Positions 35,286 to 44,021 of a stretch of DNA of 64,000 nt are shown here, in pieces; the stretch's first letter is position 1; each line of letters begins with the position of its first letter. The notes under the pieces are model-generated. The model was not told where the DNA came from. It made no database searches and saw only the letters and a list, made by a program, of their open reading frames with translations. A program made the position numbers and the translations under genes. This stretch comes from Lacticaseibacillus pabuli. GTDB taxonomy: Bacteria > Bacillota > Bacilli > Lactobacillales > Lactobacillaceae. The stretch is taken from the NCBI RefSeq assembly GCF_028736235.1, contig NZ_CP117884.1:2170001-2234000 (forward strand), read 5' to 3'.

Positions 35286-36428
35286 TTGAAAAAAATTAAG
35301 GTAATGACCGTCTTCGGGACCCGTCCGGAGGCAATCAAGATGGCACCAATTGTGCTTGAGCTCAAGCAGCGCAGTGACGAATTCGATAGTGTTTGTGTCG
35401 TATCCGCGCAACACCGGCAGATGCTTGATCAAGTGCTGGAGATTTTCCACATCACGCCAGACTATGACTTGGACATCATGAAGCAGCGGCAGACGCTTGA
35501 TCAGATTACGAGCAATGTCATTTTGGGCTTAGCTGACATCATTGATAAGGAAAAGCCTGACATCGTGCTAGTTCACGGTGACACCACGACCACCTTTGCT
35601 GCTAGTGTGAGTGCGTTCTACCACCAGACGCAAATCGGCCACGTTGAAGCGGGCTTGCGGACTTGGAACAAGTACAGTCCATATCCTGAAGAAATGAACC
35701 GGCAGCTGACCGATGTGCTGGCAGATATGTACTTTGCGCCAACAACGCAGAGCAAGGCTAACCTGCTCAAGGAAAACCACCCCGCAGATCAAATCTACAT
35801 CACTGGGAACACCGCCATTGATGCCTTGAAGCAGACCGTTGATGCCAACTACCACCACGCCGTTCTGGACATGATTGACAAGGATAAACGCATGATCCTA
35901 GTCACCATGCACCGCCGTGAGAACCAGGGCGAACCAATGCGCCGTGTCTTCAAGGCCATGCTGGACGTTGTGCAGGCCCATGACGACGTTGAAATCATTT
36001 ACCCAGTCCACCTGAACCCCGTTGTGCAGGAGGCCGCAAAGTCCATTCTGGACAACCACAAGCGGATTCACTTGATTGACCCACTGGATGTTGTCGACTT
36101 CCACAACCTCGCCGCACGGAGTTACTTCATCATGACTGATTCGGGTGGTGTCCAGGAAGAAGCCCCTTCATTGGGCAAGCCTGTCCTTGTCCTGCGCGAT
36201 ACCACAGAGCGGCCTGAAGGGGTCGATGCGGGTACCCTGAAGCTGGTCGGCACTGATCCAGTGGCTGTTCGAGACAACATGACCCAGTTGCTGGATAACA
36301 AGGCCGAGTACGACCGGATGGCCAATGCCAAGAACCCATACGGTGATGGTGAGGCCGCCCGCCGGATTCTGGACGACATTGCTTACCGATTTGGTGAAAA
36401 GAAACAGCGCCCTGACGAATTTAAGTAG
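35286..36428 (+). CDS. mnaA: UDP-N-acetylglucosamine 2-epimerase
   Basis: Non-hydrolysing cytoplasmic epimerase giving UDP-ManNAc, a precursor of wall teichoic acid linkage units and some polysaccharides. The 380 residues match the family: VFGTRPEAIKMAP start, HGDTTTTFAA, HVEAGLRTW, HRRENQG, and the DSGGVQEEAP loop. The start is TTG (35286-35288) with GAGGAG 10 nt upstream. It probably forms an operon with the preceding glycosyltransferase. Codon use is less extreme than in the S-layer genes. Confidence 0.95.
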   Translation: MKKIKVMTVFGTRPEAIKMAPIVLELKQRSDEFDSVCVVSAQHRQMLDQVLEIFHITPDYDLDIMKQRQTLDQITSNVILGLADIIDKEKPDIVLVHGDTTTTFAASVSAFYHQTQIGHVEAGLRTWNKYSPYPEEMNRQLTDVLADMYFAPTTQSKANLLKENHPADQIYITGNTAIDALKQTVDANYHHAVLDMIDKDKRMILVTMHRRENQGEPMRRVFKAMLDVVQAHDDVEIIYPVHLNPVVQEAAKSILDNHKRIHLIDPLDVVDFHNLAARSYFIMTDSGGVQEEAPSLGKPVLVLRDTTERPEGVDAGTLKLVGTDPVAVRDNMTQLLDNKAEYDRMANAKNPYGDGEAARRILDDIAYRFGEKKQRPDEFK

Positions 36429-36681
36429 TTAGGAAGAGGAAACTTATGCCCTTTGTTATTTCCAAATAAAGCTTCATAATTTGTTTTGATACCCACGGAG
36501 TAATTTTGAGCGCTGAGCAAGTTGTTTAATTTGTAGAATAATTGATACATTCAATTCAGGGCACGTTGGATTCCTTACCATTCACTCGACGACGCTTTCA
36601 CAGATTCTGGCTTGATTGACATAGTGTAGCTGTTAGTAAAATAATATAGTTAACGTCGTGAATTCAATACGATGAAGAAAC

Positions 36682-36715
36682 AAAAAAGGAGTTCTCCTGC
36701 TGGAGAACTCCTTTT
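36682..36715. terminator. Bidirectional terminator after S-layer gene 2
   Basis: AAAAGGAGTTCTCC-TGCT-GGAGAACTCCTTTT is a perfect 14-bp stem. The rest of 36429-36762 shows no gene or clear signal. Confidence 0.9.
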
Positions 36716-36762
36716 AACTAATCACTCAAGCATGACCAGCAATAGTGTAATTTTTCTACTAA

Positions 36763-37998
36763 TTACTTAGCAGCAGTAAAGGTTACGTAAGCAGCATCGA
36801 TGTACTGGTTACCACCGAGGTTGTAGTAGGTTGTACCATTGGCCTTGACAGTTGTGTCATTGAAGACTTTCCAAGTAGTACCACCCTGGAGCTTCTTGGC
36901 ATCATTAGCCTTAACTGGCGTAAGGTTTGGGTGTACTTCGTTGTACTTGGTAGCATCCTGATCGTTGTAACGAACAAGGCCGCCATCCTTGGTCCAAATC
37001 TGGATACCATAGTTCTTGTTGTAGTTAACTGTAACTACACCAAGCGTCTTAGAAGCATCCTTGTTGTCATGGCTCTGACCTGCAAGTGCGTTCAAAGCAT
37101 CAACGGCAGTTTGTGCAGCAGCATTAAGCTTAGCAACGCCCTGCTCGTTAAAAGCAGAAATTGAATCAGTTGCTGCGGCATAGATACCCTGAATCTTAAG
37201 GTATGAGGCCTGTGCAGCAGGTTGCTGGTCAGCTGGCATCTTGGAGATTGCAACTGCAGCATTCTTAGCTGCCTGAGCAACAACACCGTTGTTCGTCAAA
37301 CGAGAAACAGCATCCTTGTAGTTCTGAACTGCTGTTGCGAAAGCGGTGTAATTGGAAGTGGTCGCCTTGTAAGCATCGGCTGCCTTGTTGAAGGCATCAA
37401 TGTTAGCAGCAGATTTTGCTTCCTGTTCCTGGGTGTAGCCATTAGCCACAGTCTGGTTGGCAGTTGCCTTTGCAGCGCCAAGTGCCTTGAGCAAAGCAGA
37501 GTTGTCAGCGTTAAGTTGACTGTACTTTGCGGTAATGTCCTTGATAGCTGGGTCAGCAACGTTTGTCTTATCAGCGGTTGTTAACTGGCTGTATACAGAG
37601 TTTGTGGACTTGTCCTTAACATTGTCGTTAAGAGTATTAGCAGCAAGCCAAGCCTTGTCCATAGCAGCCTTAAGAGAATCGTATGTCTTCTGAAGACCGT
37701 CAGCGGTTGCGGTTGTGCTATCTGTAGTAATTGCGTTAACAGCATCAACGGCAGAAGCTACGTCATTTGTGTTAAAGCCAGTAAATGGGTCAGCGATAGC
37801 ACCATTTGTGCCAGACTTTAATGCAGATGCGTATGGCAAAATCTTGTAAACAGAATAGTTAGCACCGTTAGTAGCAGTGTCACGAGCAAAACTGGAAACA
37901 GCGCTCATAGCAACAGGTGCAAGCATAACAGCTGCGGAAGCAACTGCAGCAAGTTTCATAGCATTGTTGCTCTTGTTCATGTGTTTGTAATTCTTCAT
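36763..37998 (-). CDS. S-layer-type protein 2 with SLAP domain
   Basis: A 411-residue paralogue of 32522-33724 on the opposite strand. The signal peptide is nearly the same (MKNYKHM, MKLAAVASAAVMLAPVAM), and the first 18 coding bases are identical. Conserved blocks continue in the mature part (SGTNGAIADPFTGFNTNDV; NAAVAISKMPADQQPAAQAS) and in the C-terminal SLAP domain (YGIQIWTKDGG, TYYNLGGNQYIDAAYV). The middle region has diverged. It has its own promoter region and terminator. The arrangement recalls slpA/slpB of Lactobacillus acidophilus, where inversion decides which copy is expressed. Confidence 0.85.
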   Translation of the reverse strand: MKNYKHMNKSNNAMKLAAVASAAVMLAPVAMSAVSSFARDTATNGANYSVYKILPYASALKSGTNGAIADPFTGFNTNDVASAVDAVNAITTDSTTATADGLQKTYDSLKAAMDKAWLAANTLNDNVKDKSTNSVYSQLTTADKTNVADPAIKDITAKYSQLNADNSALLKALGAAKATANQTVANGYTQEQEAKSAANIDAFNKAADAYKATTSNYTAFATAVQNYKDAVSRLTNNGVVAQAAKNAAVAISKMPADQQPAAQASYLKIQGIYAAATDSISAFNEQGVAKLNAAAQTAVDALNALAGQSHDNKDASKTLGVVTVNYNKNYGIQIWTKDGGLVRYNDQDATKYNEVHPNLTPVKANDAKKLQGGTTWKVFNDTTVKANGTTYYNLGGNQYIDAAYVTFTAAK

Positions 37999-38042
37999 TG
38001 AAGCAACAGACCTTCACTCTCCCTCTTATATGACACCTATAT

Positions 38043-38078
38043 GTGCAAATAGTGTAATCAATTTGACTTGATTTGCAC
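38043..38078. promoter_or_regulatory. Compound dyad upstream of S-layer gene 2
   Basis: GTGCAAAT (38043-38050) and ATTTGCAC (38071-38078) are perfect inverted repeats 20 bp apart. A second dyad, AATCAA/TTGATT, is nested at 38056-38073. It could be an operator or a recombinase arm site; it lies between S-layer gene 2 and the integrase. Confidence 0.45.
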
Positions 38079-38194
38079 CTTTGTCGCAATAACGTGCGTA
38101 AGACCTGTTATATCAATAAAAAAAGTTCGATAATTGCTTATATTAAATATCAAAACAGTTAACAACTATACTTGATCCCTGGAGGAATCTAACA

Positions 38195-39322
38195 ATGGCA
38201 AGCATCATTCTGCGCGGCAAAAAATGGCAATACCGAATTTCATGGCATGACTCTCGCGGTAAGACACATAGCAAAAGCAAATCCGGCTATCGAACAAAAC
38301 GAGAAGCCAGTTATGCCGCGTCACAATTGGAAGTAGCACTCGGCTTGCAAAGCAGCCAATTAAACCGAGACATCCCCATCGCCGACTATTTCCACAACTG
38401 GTACACCGTCTATCGAACTGGAAGATCATTACATACCATGGAAGCTTACCATTGGGCTGAAAAAGAACTGAGACTGTTTTTTGATAACACACCAATTAGT
38501 AACGTCACAGCTTTTACTTGGCAACAATTTCTCAACAAACTTGGTGAACGAAATCGCAAAAGCACAGTTCGTCACCTCATTGGCAGCATCAAGGCGATGA
38601 CCAAGTACGCCATGAACGAGCGTACCATCGACCGTGATTTCATGTTTGGGGCCGTGTTTAGTGGCGGCGAAAGCAAACCTGAACAATCCAAGTACCTAGA
38701 ACTCACCCAGTTTAAAAAATTGGTACGCGCAGCACGTAAACAAGGCAGTCTCAGTTCACTTGGGGCACAAAGCGTCTATATCTCATCCCAAACTGGCATG
38801 CGAGTCGGTGAAGTTTTAGGATTGCGCTGGCGCGATATCGTTTGGTCTGAAAACACAATCAACGTCAACCACTCCTGGGACTCTTATACCCACTCTCTGG
38901 GCACCACAAAGACAAAGACCAGTGTGCGACGAATTGAAGTTGCGCCAAAAGTCATCACCTCTCTGCGCAGATTGCGCCGTGAGCAAACTTCCTGGCTCGC
39001 TGATCATAAATACGAAAATCCTGATGGCTATGTGTTTTTCACCAAGCGTGGCACCGTGCTGTCATATATGGGAGCACGACGCGCAGTCATTGCGCTCCAA
39101 GACATGATTGGAATTCCAGAATACTCACAAATTAGCTTTCACGGCCTGCGCCACACGCACACGAGCTTCCTCATCGCAAACGGCATCGACATTTACTACG
39201 TGAGCAAGCGCCTCGGCCACGCCAACGCAAACATCACAATGGCCATCTACTCTCACCTGCTAGAAGATCACCGCACCGAAGAAGCCCAGGCTGCCGTCTC
39301 CGCCCTGAATGCAATCGGCTAA
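38195..39322 (+). CDS. Solitary tyrosine recombinase (phage-type integrase)
   Basis: DNA breaking-rejoining enzyme of 375 residues. An AP2-like arm-binding N-terminus (1-50) is followed by a core-binding domain (about 60-145) and the catalytic domain with R203, H316, R319, H342 and Y352, so all the key residues I can align are present. No prophage, ICE or excisionase genes adjoin. It is either a remnant of an integrated element or a resident recombinase acting on the neighbouring S-layer locus. GGAGG precedes the ATG. Confidence 0.88.
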   Translation: MASIILRGKKWQYRISWHDSRGKTHSKSKSGYRTKREASYAASQLEVALGLQSSQLNRDIPIADYFHNWYTVYRTGRSLHTMEAYHWAEKELRLFFDNTPISNVTAFTWQQFLNKLGERNRKSTVRHLIGSIKAMTKYAMNERTIDRDFMFGAVFSGGESKPEQSKYLELTQFKKLVRAARKQGSLSSLGAQSVYISSQTGMRVGEVLGLRWRDIVWSENTINVNHSWDSYTHSLGTTKTKTSVRRIEVAPKVITSLRRLRREQTSWLADHKYENPDGYVFFTKRGTVLSYMGARRAVIALQDMIGIPEYSQISFHGLRHTHTSFLIANGIDIYYVSKRLGHANANITMAIYSHLLEDHRTEEAQAAVSALNAIG

Positions 39323-39366
39323 TGCTATAATTGGTTCATTAAGACACACATTCCGAGGTATTTTTT

Positions 39367-41253
39367 ATGGCTAAACGCCGCTTCACTTCATCCCCCATTT
39401 TCATCATCACCGTCTGTGCGCTAATTCTGATGTTACCGCAACTGTTCAACCACAACGTCGTGGTCGGTGTGGATGGTATGTTCCACATGAACCGTTTCTA
39501 CGACGCCATGCAGCAAATTAGGCACGCCAACTTCAGCTACATGCAAATGAATTATGGCTTCGAGCAATCTGGACGAGTCGTAACTGCACTGTATGGCCCC
39601 CTGTTCACCTACGTGGCAGGATTCCTGTTGCTCATCACGCATAGTTGGCTACGATTCCAACTCGTAATCGGCTTCCTACTTGAGCTCATCGCCGGTATTG
39701 GTATGTTAAAGCTCAGCGAAAAAATAGGCGCACACCGTCCTTGGATAGTCATTGCATCGCTCATTTACATGGTCAGTGGTATTGTTCCCGCTTGGCTAAG
39801 TAGTTCACAGTTCAGCTCATGGGGCGCGGCACTCGTGCCATTCGTCCTGATGAGTGGTGTTGCAATGGCTAAAAAGGAACGGGTAGCTGTCCTGCCCCTT
39901 GCCGTTTCAATGGCCTTACTGGTTCAGACCCACATGCTGAGTGCCGTCTTGGCCGCTCTCGCACTCATTCCTCTCGCCATCTATGGGATGTGGCAGAATA
40001 AGCATTGGCAAACAATGTTAGTTCGAATTGCTGCAGCAGCGGCACTCTGCCTACTGCTCACGATGAACGTCTGGGGCGCCATGCTAAACGTGTACGGGCA
40101 CAACCAGCTTGTGTCACCATTCGGTCCAATCGCTTCATCTACTAACAGCAGCATGATCTCCTATGCAGAATACGGCGTGGGGACAACGGCAGCAATGGGA
40201 TTGATTCTCAGTGGTCTGTTCCTCGCCCAAATCTGCTTTGTGCTGTTCAGCAAGGAACGCAGTCGTTTGAATCTCATCGTCACCCTGGATGGCGCGTTCT
40301 TCCTATTATTAAGTTCCAACCTGCTACCCTGGACGAAGATCATCGCCCACTGGCCAGCACTCGTCAGCTACCTACAATTTCCGAGTCGCTTCCGCGTCAT
40401 CTCAGGCGCGTTACTCATCGCAGGAGCTGCTCTCTCCGTCAGTGAACTGAATCGCGAGGCGACTGCCCGCACAGCATGGCGCGTTGTCCCAGCCGTTGCC
40501 ATCGCAATGTTGGGCTGGCAAACACTTGGCGCTAGCATGACCTTAGGAGATACCTGGCAATCACCGAGTGTCATCCCCGATCCAACGGGTGTCATGTTCC
40601 GCGCAAAGAATATGAAGCAAATCAAGAACGCCCTAGCTAGCAACAACCCTGGCGATGCGATTCAGGCAATCGGTAAGGCAAGCGCTGACTATTTACCACT
40701 ACCTGACAAATACGCTGCGAGGGTACACAAAGAAACGGCCTACAACGTCTACCAGACCTTGAGTACACCGATTAATCCACTCAAGGGCAAGACTATGGGG
40801 GGCGGAATGAACACGGATAAGATGCAACAGAAGCTGGCTAAGGCAACAAGCAAGAGCACTGACTCGCTCTACCGCCAGCAAATCCTTATTCCTGATAACA
40901 AGGTTCAAAAGACAGTCCTACGCCACGGCATCCTACAACTCACCTGGACCGGGAACAAGGCCAAATGGGTTCAGATTCCAGCCGTGGCATACCAAGCAAC
41001 ACGTGCCACTTTGAATGGCAAACAAGTCAGTCAATCATCATTGATGGGACATCGTAGCAAAATCGGTGTCATCTCCGTGCAACAACGTCGCGGGAACAAC
41101 ACCCTGACGATGGCTTACCACACAGGCTTCATGCTTCGACTTGGTTTAACCATCACTTGGTTAAGCTGGATTCTGGCAATTGTACTGATGGTCCTGCGCA
41201 GATTGTTTCAACGCCAACGTCGCACCGGTGCGCATAGCCAATTGAATAGCTAA
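39367..41253 (+). CDS. Large membrane protein (PTPS-related / GT-C-like)
   Basis: A 628-residue polytopic protein with about ten to twelve hydrophobic segments over residues 10-395, an extracellular domain (about 400-590) and a last membrane segment (about 594-616) with a basic tail. The first extracellular loop has VVVGVDGMFHMNRFYDAM, in the place where GT-C enzymes carry acidic catalytic residues. It resembles the 6-pyruvoyl-tetrahydropterin synthase-related membrane proteins, which are thought to be glycosyltransferases. The substrate is unknown; the place next to S-layer genes suggests surface glycosylation. GAGG precedes the ATG, and it lies 44 nt after the integrase. Confidence 0.65.
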   Translation: MAKRRFTSSPIFIITVCALILMLPQLFNHNVVVGVDGMFHMNRFYDAMQQIRHANFSYMQMNYGFEQSGRVVTALYGPLFTYVAGFLLLITHSWLRFQLVIGFLLELIAGIGMLKLSEKIGAHRPWIVIASLIYMVSGIVPAWLSSSQFSSWGAALVPFVLMSGVAMAKKERVAVLPLAVSMALLVQTHMLSAVLAALALIPLAIYGMWQNKHWQTMLVRIAAAAALCLLLTMNVWGAMLNVYGHNQLVSPFGPIASSTNSSMISYAEYGVGTTAAMGLILSGLFLAQICFVLFSKERSRLNLIVTLDGAFFLLLSSNLLPWTKIIAHWPALVSYLQFPSRFRVISGALLIAGAALSVSELNREATARTAWRVVPAVAIAMLGWQTLGASMTLGDTWQSPSVIPDPTGVMFRAKNMKQIKNALASNNPGDAIQAIGKASADYLPLPDKYAARVHKETAYNVYQTLSTPINPLKGKTMGGGMNTDKMQQKLAKATSKSTDSLYRQQILIPDNKVQKTVLRHGILQLTWTGNKAKWVQIPAVAYQATRATLNGKQVSQSSLMGHRSKIGVISVQQRRGNNTLTMAYHTGFMLRLGLTITWLSWILAIVLMVLRRLFQRQRRTGAHSQLNS

Positions 41254-41314
41254 TTCAGGATTAGAAAGTTGCCAAAGCGCGGCTTTCTTTTTTGTTCAAG
41301 ACTAAAATGTGATC

Positions 41315-41420
41315 AAACTGTGGACAAATTCATTTCAAACATCCAATATTATGACCTTATTGTGCAGTTTGCGGTGGATAACTAGCGACTGGTGCAACAT
41401 GTTCATATACTTATCCACAA
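41315..41420. repeat. DnaA-box-rich intergenic region, possible copy C
   Basis: Exact DnaA box TTATCCACA at 41411-41419, plus TGTGGACAA near 41320 and GGTGGATAA near 41374, which each differ by one base. The order of other blocks seen in copies A and B is not convincing here, so the relation is weaker. Confidence 0.35.
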
Positions 41421-41464
41421 GTAAGCAACAATCTCTGTCGCCACCCTCTAAAGGAGCATGCCAT

Positions 41465-41878
41465 ATGAAAATCAAAGCCATTACACTAGCATCCGCCGCA
41501 GCTCTTGCCATAGCGACTGCACCGGTTATAACACCAGCCATTAATAGTTTTGCATCAGCGAGTAATTCAATTCACACAACGCAAGTTCAGCGTGATCAAA
41601 CCACAAACAAGCTTGCGAAGAACCATCAGGATGCCAATACACCACTTAACCGACCGAACCGAATCGCCACGACCGCACACATTAGCTTCGTTCCTGGCTA
41701 CAGCATCCAGGTCTGGACAATGACCCATACCTTCGTCTATGACTCAGATGGTCGGTTGAAGAAACTGCGCGATGGCGCAAACATTAGCATTTACGACAAA
41801 ACCACGGTTAATGGCGATGTTTACTATAAGATCGGTAGCAATCAGTGGGTGGACAGCGCATATGTCTCCTTCAGTTAG
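41465..41878 (+). CDS. Small SLAP-domain secreted protein
   Basis: A 137-residue secreted protein: signal peptide (1 to about 33; MKIKAITLASAAALAIATAP), a short polar linker, and one SLAP module that fills the C-terminal half (FVPGYSIQVWTMTHTFVYD, LKKLRDG, YYKIGSNQWVDSAYV). With almost no other domain it may coat the wall or compete for SLAP binding sites. AAGGAG lies 8 nt before the ATG at 41465; the frame is open upstream to 41309 but without a ribosome site. Confidence 0.8.
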   Translation: MKIKAITLASAAALAIATAPVITPAINSFASASNSIHTTQVQRDQTTNKLAKNHQDANTPLNRPNRIATTAHISFVPGYSIQVWTMTHTFVYDSDGRLKKLRDGANISIYDKTTVNGDVYYKIGSNQWVDSAYVSFS

Positions 41879-42098
41879 TGACAGGTTATCAATGTGAATA
41901 GATTCACCACGTTATTTAGGTAACCGTTTCATTGCATGTTTACACCTTGATTAAGAAAGTGTTGTGTATGTGAAGATATACACGGTTGACTCGCAATTTG
42001 TAGAATATGCCCTATAATGGAAGCAGATGCGAGTAAGCGTAGCATCTGTATCTGATATTTTCACTTGACTAACATTTTATAAGGAGAGTGTACATTCT

Positions 42099-43142
42099 AT
42101 GACAAACAAGAAATTTACTATCGCAGCAATCGCTGCCGCAGCTATCACAGCTGCACCTATCGCAGCACCAGTAATCGGTGCTATTACTACCATGCCTGTT
42201 ATGGCTGCGGACAGCTCAGCAGTTAGTGCTGTCACCCCAGTAACTGGTACTGTTACAACAAATGTCACAACCTCAGTCTTTTACGATTTGAGCGTTGCGC
42301 CATCTCTGGCGTACAATGTTGACCCCGGCGTATCCTTTACTGTTACGGGACGTGCAACAGTTAATGGCGTACAATATTTTGTAACCAATTTCGGCCGTTA
42401 TGTCGCTGCCAGTGATGTAGATTCATCAAACGTTAAAGACAGCGTGAACACGACAACTGCTGTGGACACACCAGCAAATGGTACCTTTAGTACTGGTTCT
42501 ACCGGCAACGTTGCAGTTTACGATAACACTGGTAAGGCAACCAACCAAGTGATTCCTGCAAACACCAACTCGGTTTATGTTGCCACAGCTACAATTAACG
42601 GCAAGAACTACTACAAGGTTGGTGACAACCAATATGTTTTAACTTCCGACACGTACTCATCCGTTGCTCAGACGGTCACTCAGGGCGTCTTCACCGTTAC
42701 TGCTTCTCAGACTCTAGTAAAGAGTGGAGACAATTCATACGTGATGAATCCTGATAACTCTATTAAGGCATTGGCACAAGGCACTACCTGGAAAGTATTC
42801 GGTCAAACCACAATTAATGGCCAGACTTACTACAGCCTTGGCGGTAACCAGTATGCACTTGCTAGTGATGGCTCATTCAGCACAAAGTCTGCTGCTAAGC
42901 CTTCTCTTCCAAAGCCAACTAAGTTCACTGCTGTTGGTAAAGTGAGCTATGTACCGGGCTATGGTATTCAGGTTTGGACCCAGACTCACAAGGCCGTTCA
43001 AAACCCTAATGGCTCGAACAAGAAGCTTGCTCATGGTACTTCCTGGAAGATCTTCTCACAAGTACTCATCGGCGGTGAAATGTACTACAACGTTGGTGGC
43101 AATCAGTGGGTTGATTCAGACTACGTTAACATCGTTAAATAA
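42099..43142 (+). CDS. Multi-module SLAP protein
   Basis: A 347-residue secreted protein. The signal peptide (1 to about 36) reads MTNKKFTIAAIAAAAITAAP. The mature part is built of four SLAP-like modules, each with a strand like NGxxYYxxGxNQYV (FVTNFGRYVAAS, YYKVGDNQYVLTS, YYSLGGNQYALAS, YYNVGGNQWVDSDYV); the last is the most canonical. TATAAT at 42013-42018 and AAGGAGAG before the ATG support expression. The N-terminus is nearly identical to that of 47905-48561, so the two are recent duplicates in that part. Confidence 0.8.
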   Translation: MTNKKFTIAAIAAAAITAAPIAAPVIGAITTMPVMAADSSAVSAVTPVTGTVTTNVTTSVFYDLSVAPSLAYNVDPGVSFTVTGRATVNGVQYFVTNFGRYVAASDVDSSNVKDSVNTTTAVDTPANGTFSTGSTGNVAVYDNTGKATNQVIPANTNSVYVATATINGKNYYKVGDNQYVLTSDTYSSVAQTVTQGVFTVTASQTLVKSGDNSYVMNPDNSIKALAQGTTWKVFGQTTINGQTYYSLGGNQYALASDGSFSTKSAAKPSLPKPTKFTAVGKVSYVPGYGIQVWTQTHKAVQNPNGSNKKLAHGTSWKIFSQVLIGGEMYYNVGGNQWVDSDYVNIVK

Positions 43143-43166
43143 ACAACCGATCATTATCCATTTTTG

Positions 43167-43196
43167 AAGGGAAGCCTATGTTGGCTCCCTTTTTTG
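43167..43196 (+). terminator. Terminator
   Basis: AAGGGAAGCC-TATGTT-GGCTCCCTT followed by TTTTG. Confidence 0.75.
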
Positions 43197-43307
43197 TTAT
43201 GGGAATGAAGTGGTATCCGTTCATCAATGTCCGTATAATATACTGTGACAGTCAGAATTACTTTTGATTGAAATTTTACGATGAAACTTTTTTGAGGAGC
43301 AGTATCA

Positions 43308-44012
43308 ATGACAAATGAAAATAACTATTCAAAAACGAAAAGGAACTCGGCCGAGGCTGCAGCATATAGTGCTCACGGCAACTTTACGCCTAAATTAAAG
43401 ACTGGCGCCAAATTGTATAAAGACAATGGTGAGGAAACAGGCGATGTTTTTGACTTTGGCATGGGTCAACCCTACGTCGGAATTGCCACATTAAACGGCG
43501 AGGATTATTTCAAATTGCCAAACAACTTGATGGTGAAAAAGTCCGACGTTTCAACTTTCGGGAAGATGGCCAGTGTTGACATTAACTTTCGAACCGGTGA
43601 TACCCCTGTTCAGCTATATGACATCGCTGGCATGCCCAACGGTAAAACAATTCCACCCCACACCCGTAAGCATTTAACTTACACCAGCACGATTAACGAC
43701 GAACAATTCTACAACTACACTGACGACGACCTCGTAAAAGCAGCAGATGGTGTCATTGACCCTATTGGCACGGTTGCACCGCCTACCCCATATATCGCTG
43801 AGGCCGAAATCCATTATGTGCCTTCCTACACTGTTCAAATCTGGACGCAGGAACATGAACCCGTTAAGAATGAAAATGGTACACCGAAAAAGTTGCGCCA
43901 CGGCGTCCGTGTAAAAATCTACGCCAAGGCTAAAATTAACGGCGAGTTGTATTACAGTATCGGTGAAGATCAGTGGATTGACTCCGCCTACATCCAAATT
44001 CTGAACAAGTGA
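43308..44012 (+). CDS. SLAP-module protein without signal peptide
   Basis: A 234-residue protein with three SLAP-like modules, the last canonical (YVPSYTVQIWTQEHEPVKN, KKLRHG, YYSIGEDQWIDSAYI). It starts MTNENNYSKTKRNSAEAAAYS, which has no hydrophobic stretch and so no signal peptide. GAGGAG lies at good spacing before the ATG, and no alternative upstream start supplies a leader. It is unusually rich in acidic residues. The next SLAP gene follows 9 nt later, so they form an operon. Either it stays in the cytoplasm, leaves by another route, or has lost its leader. Confidence 0.75.
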   Translation: MTNENNYSKTKRNSAEAAAYSAHGNFTPKLKTGAKLYKDNGEETGDVFDFGMGQPYVGIATLNGEDYFKLPNNLMVKKSDVSTFGKMASVDINFRTGDTPVQLYDIAGMPNGKTIPPHTRKHLTYTSTINDEQFYNYTDDDLVKAADGVIDPIGTVAPPTPYIAEAEIHYVPSYTVQIWTQEHEPVKNENGTPKKLRHGVRVKIYAKAKINGELYYSIGEDQWIDSAYIQILNK

Positions 44013-44021
44013 GGAATACAA

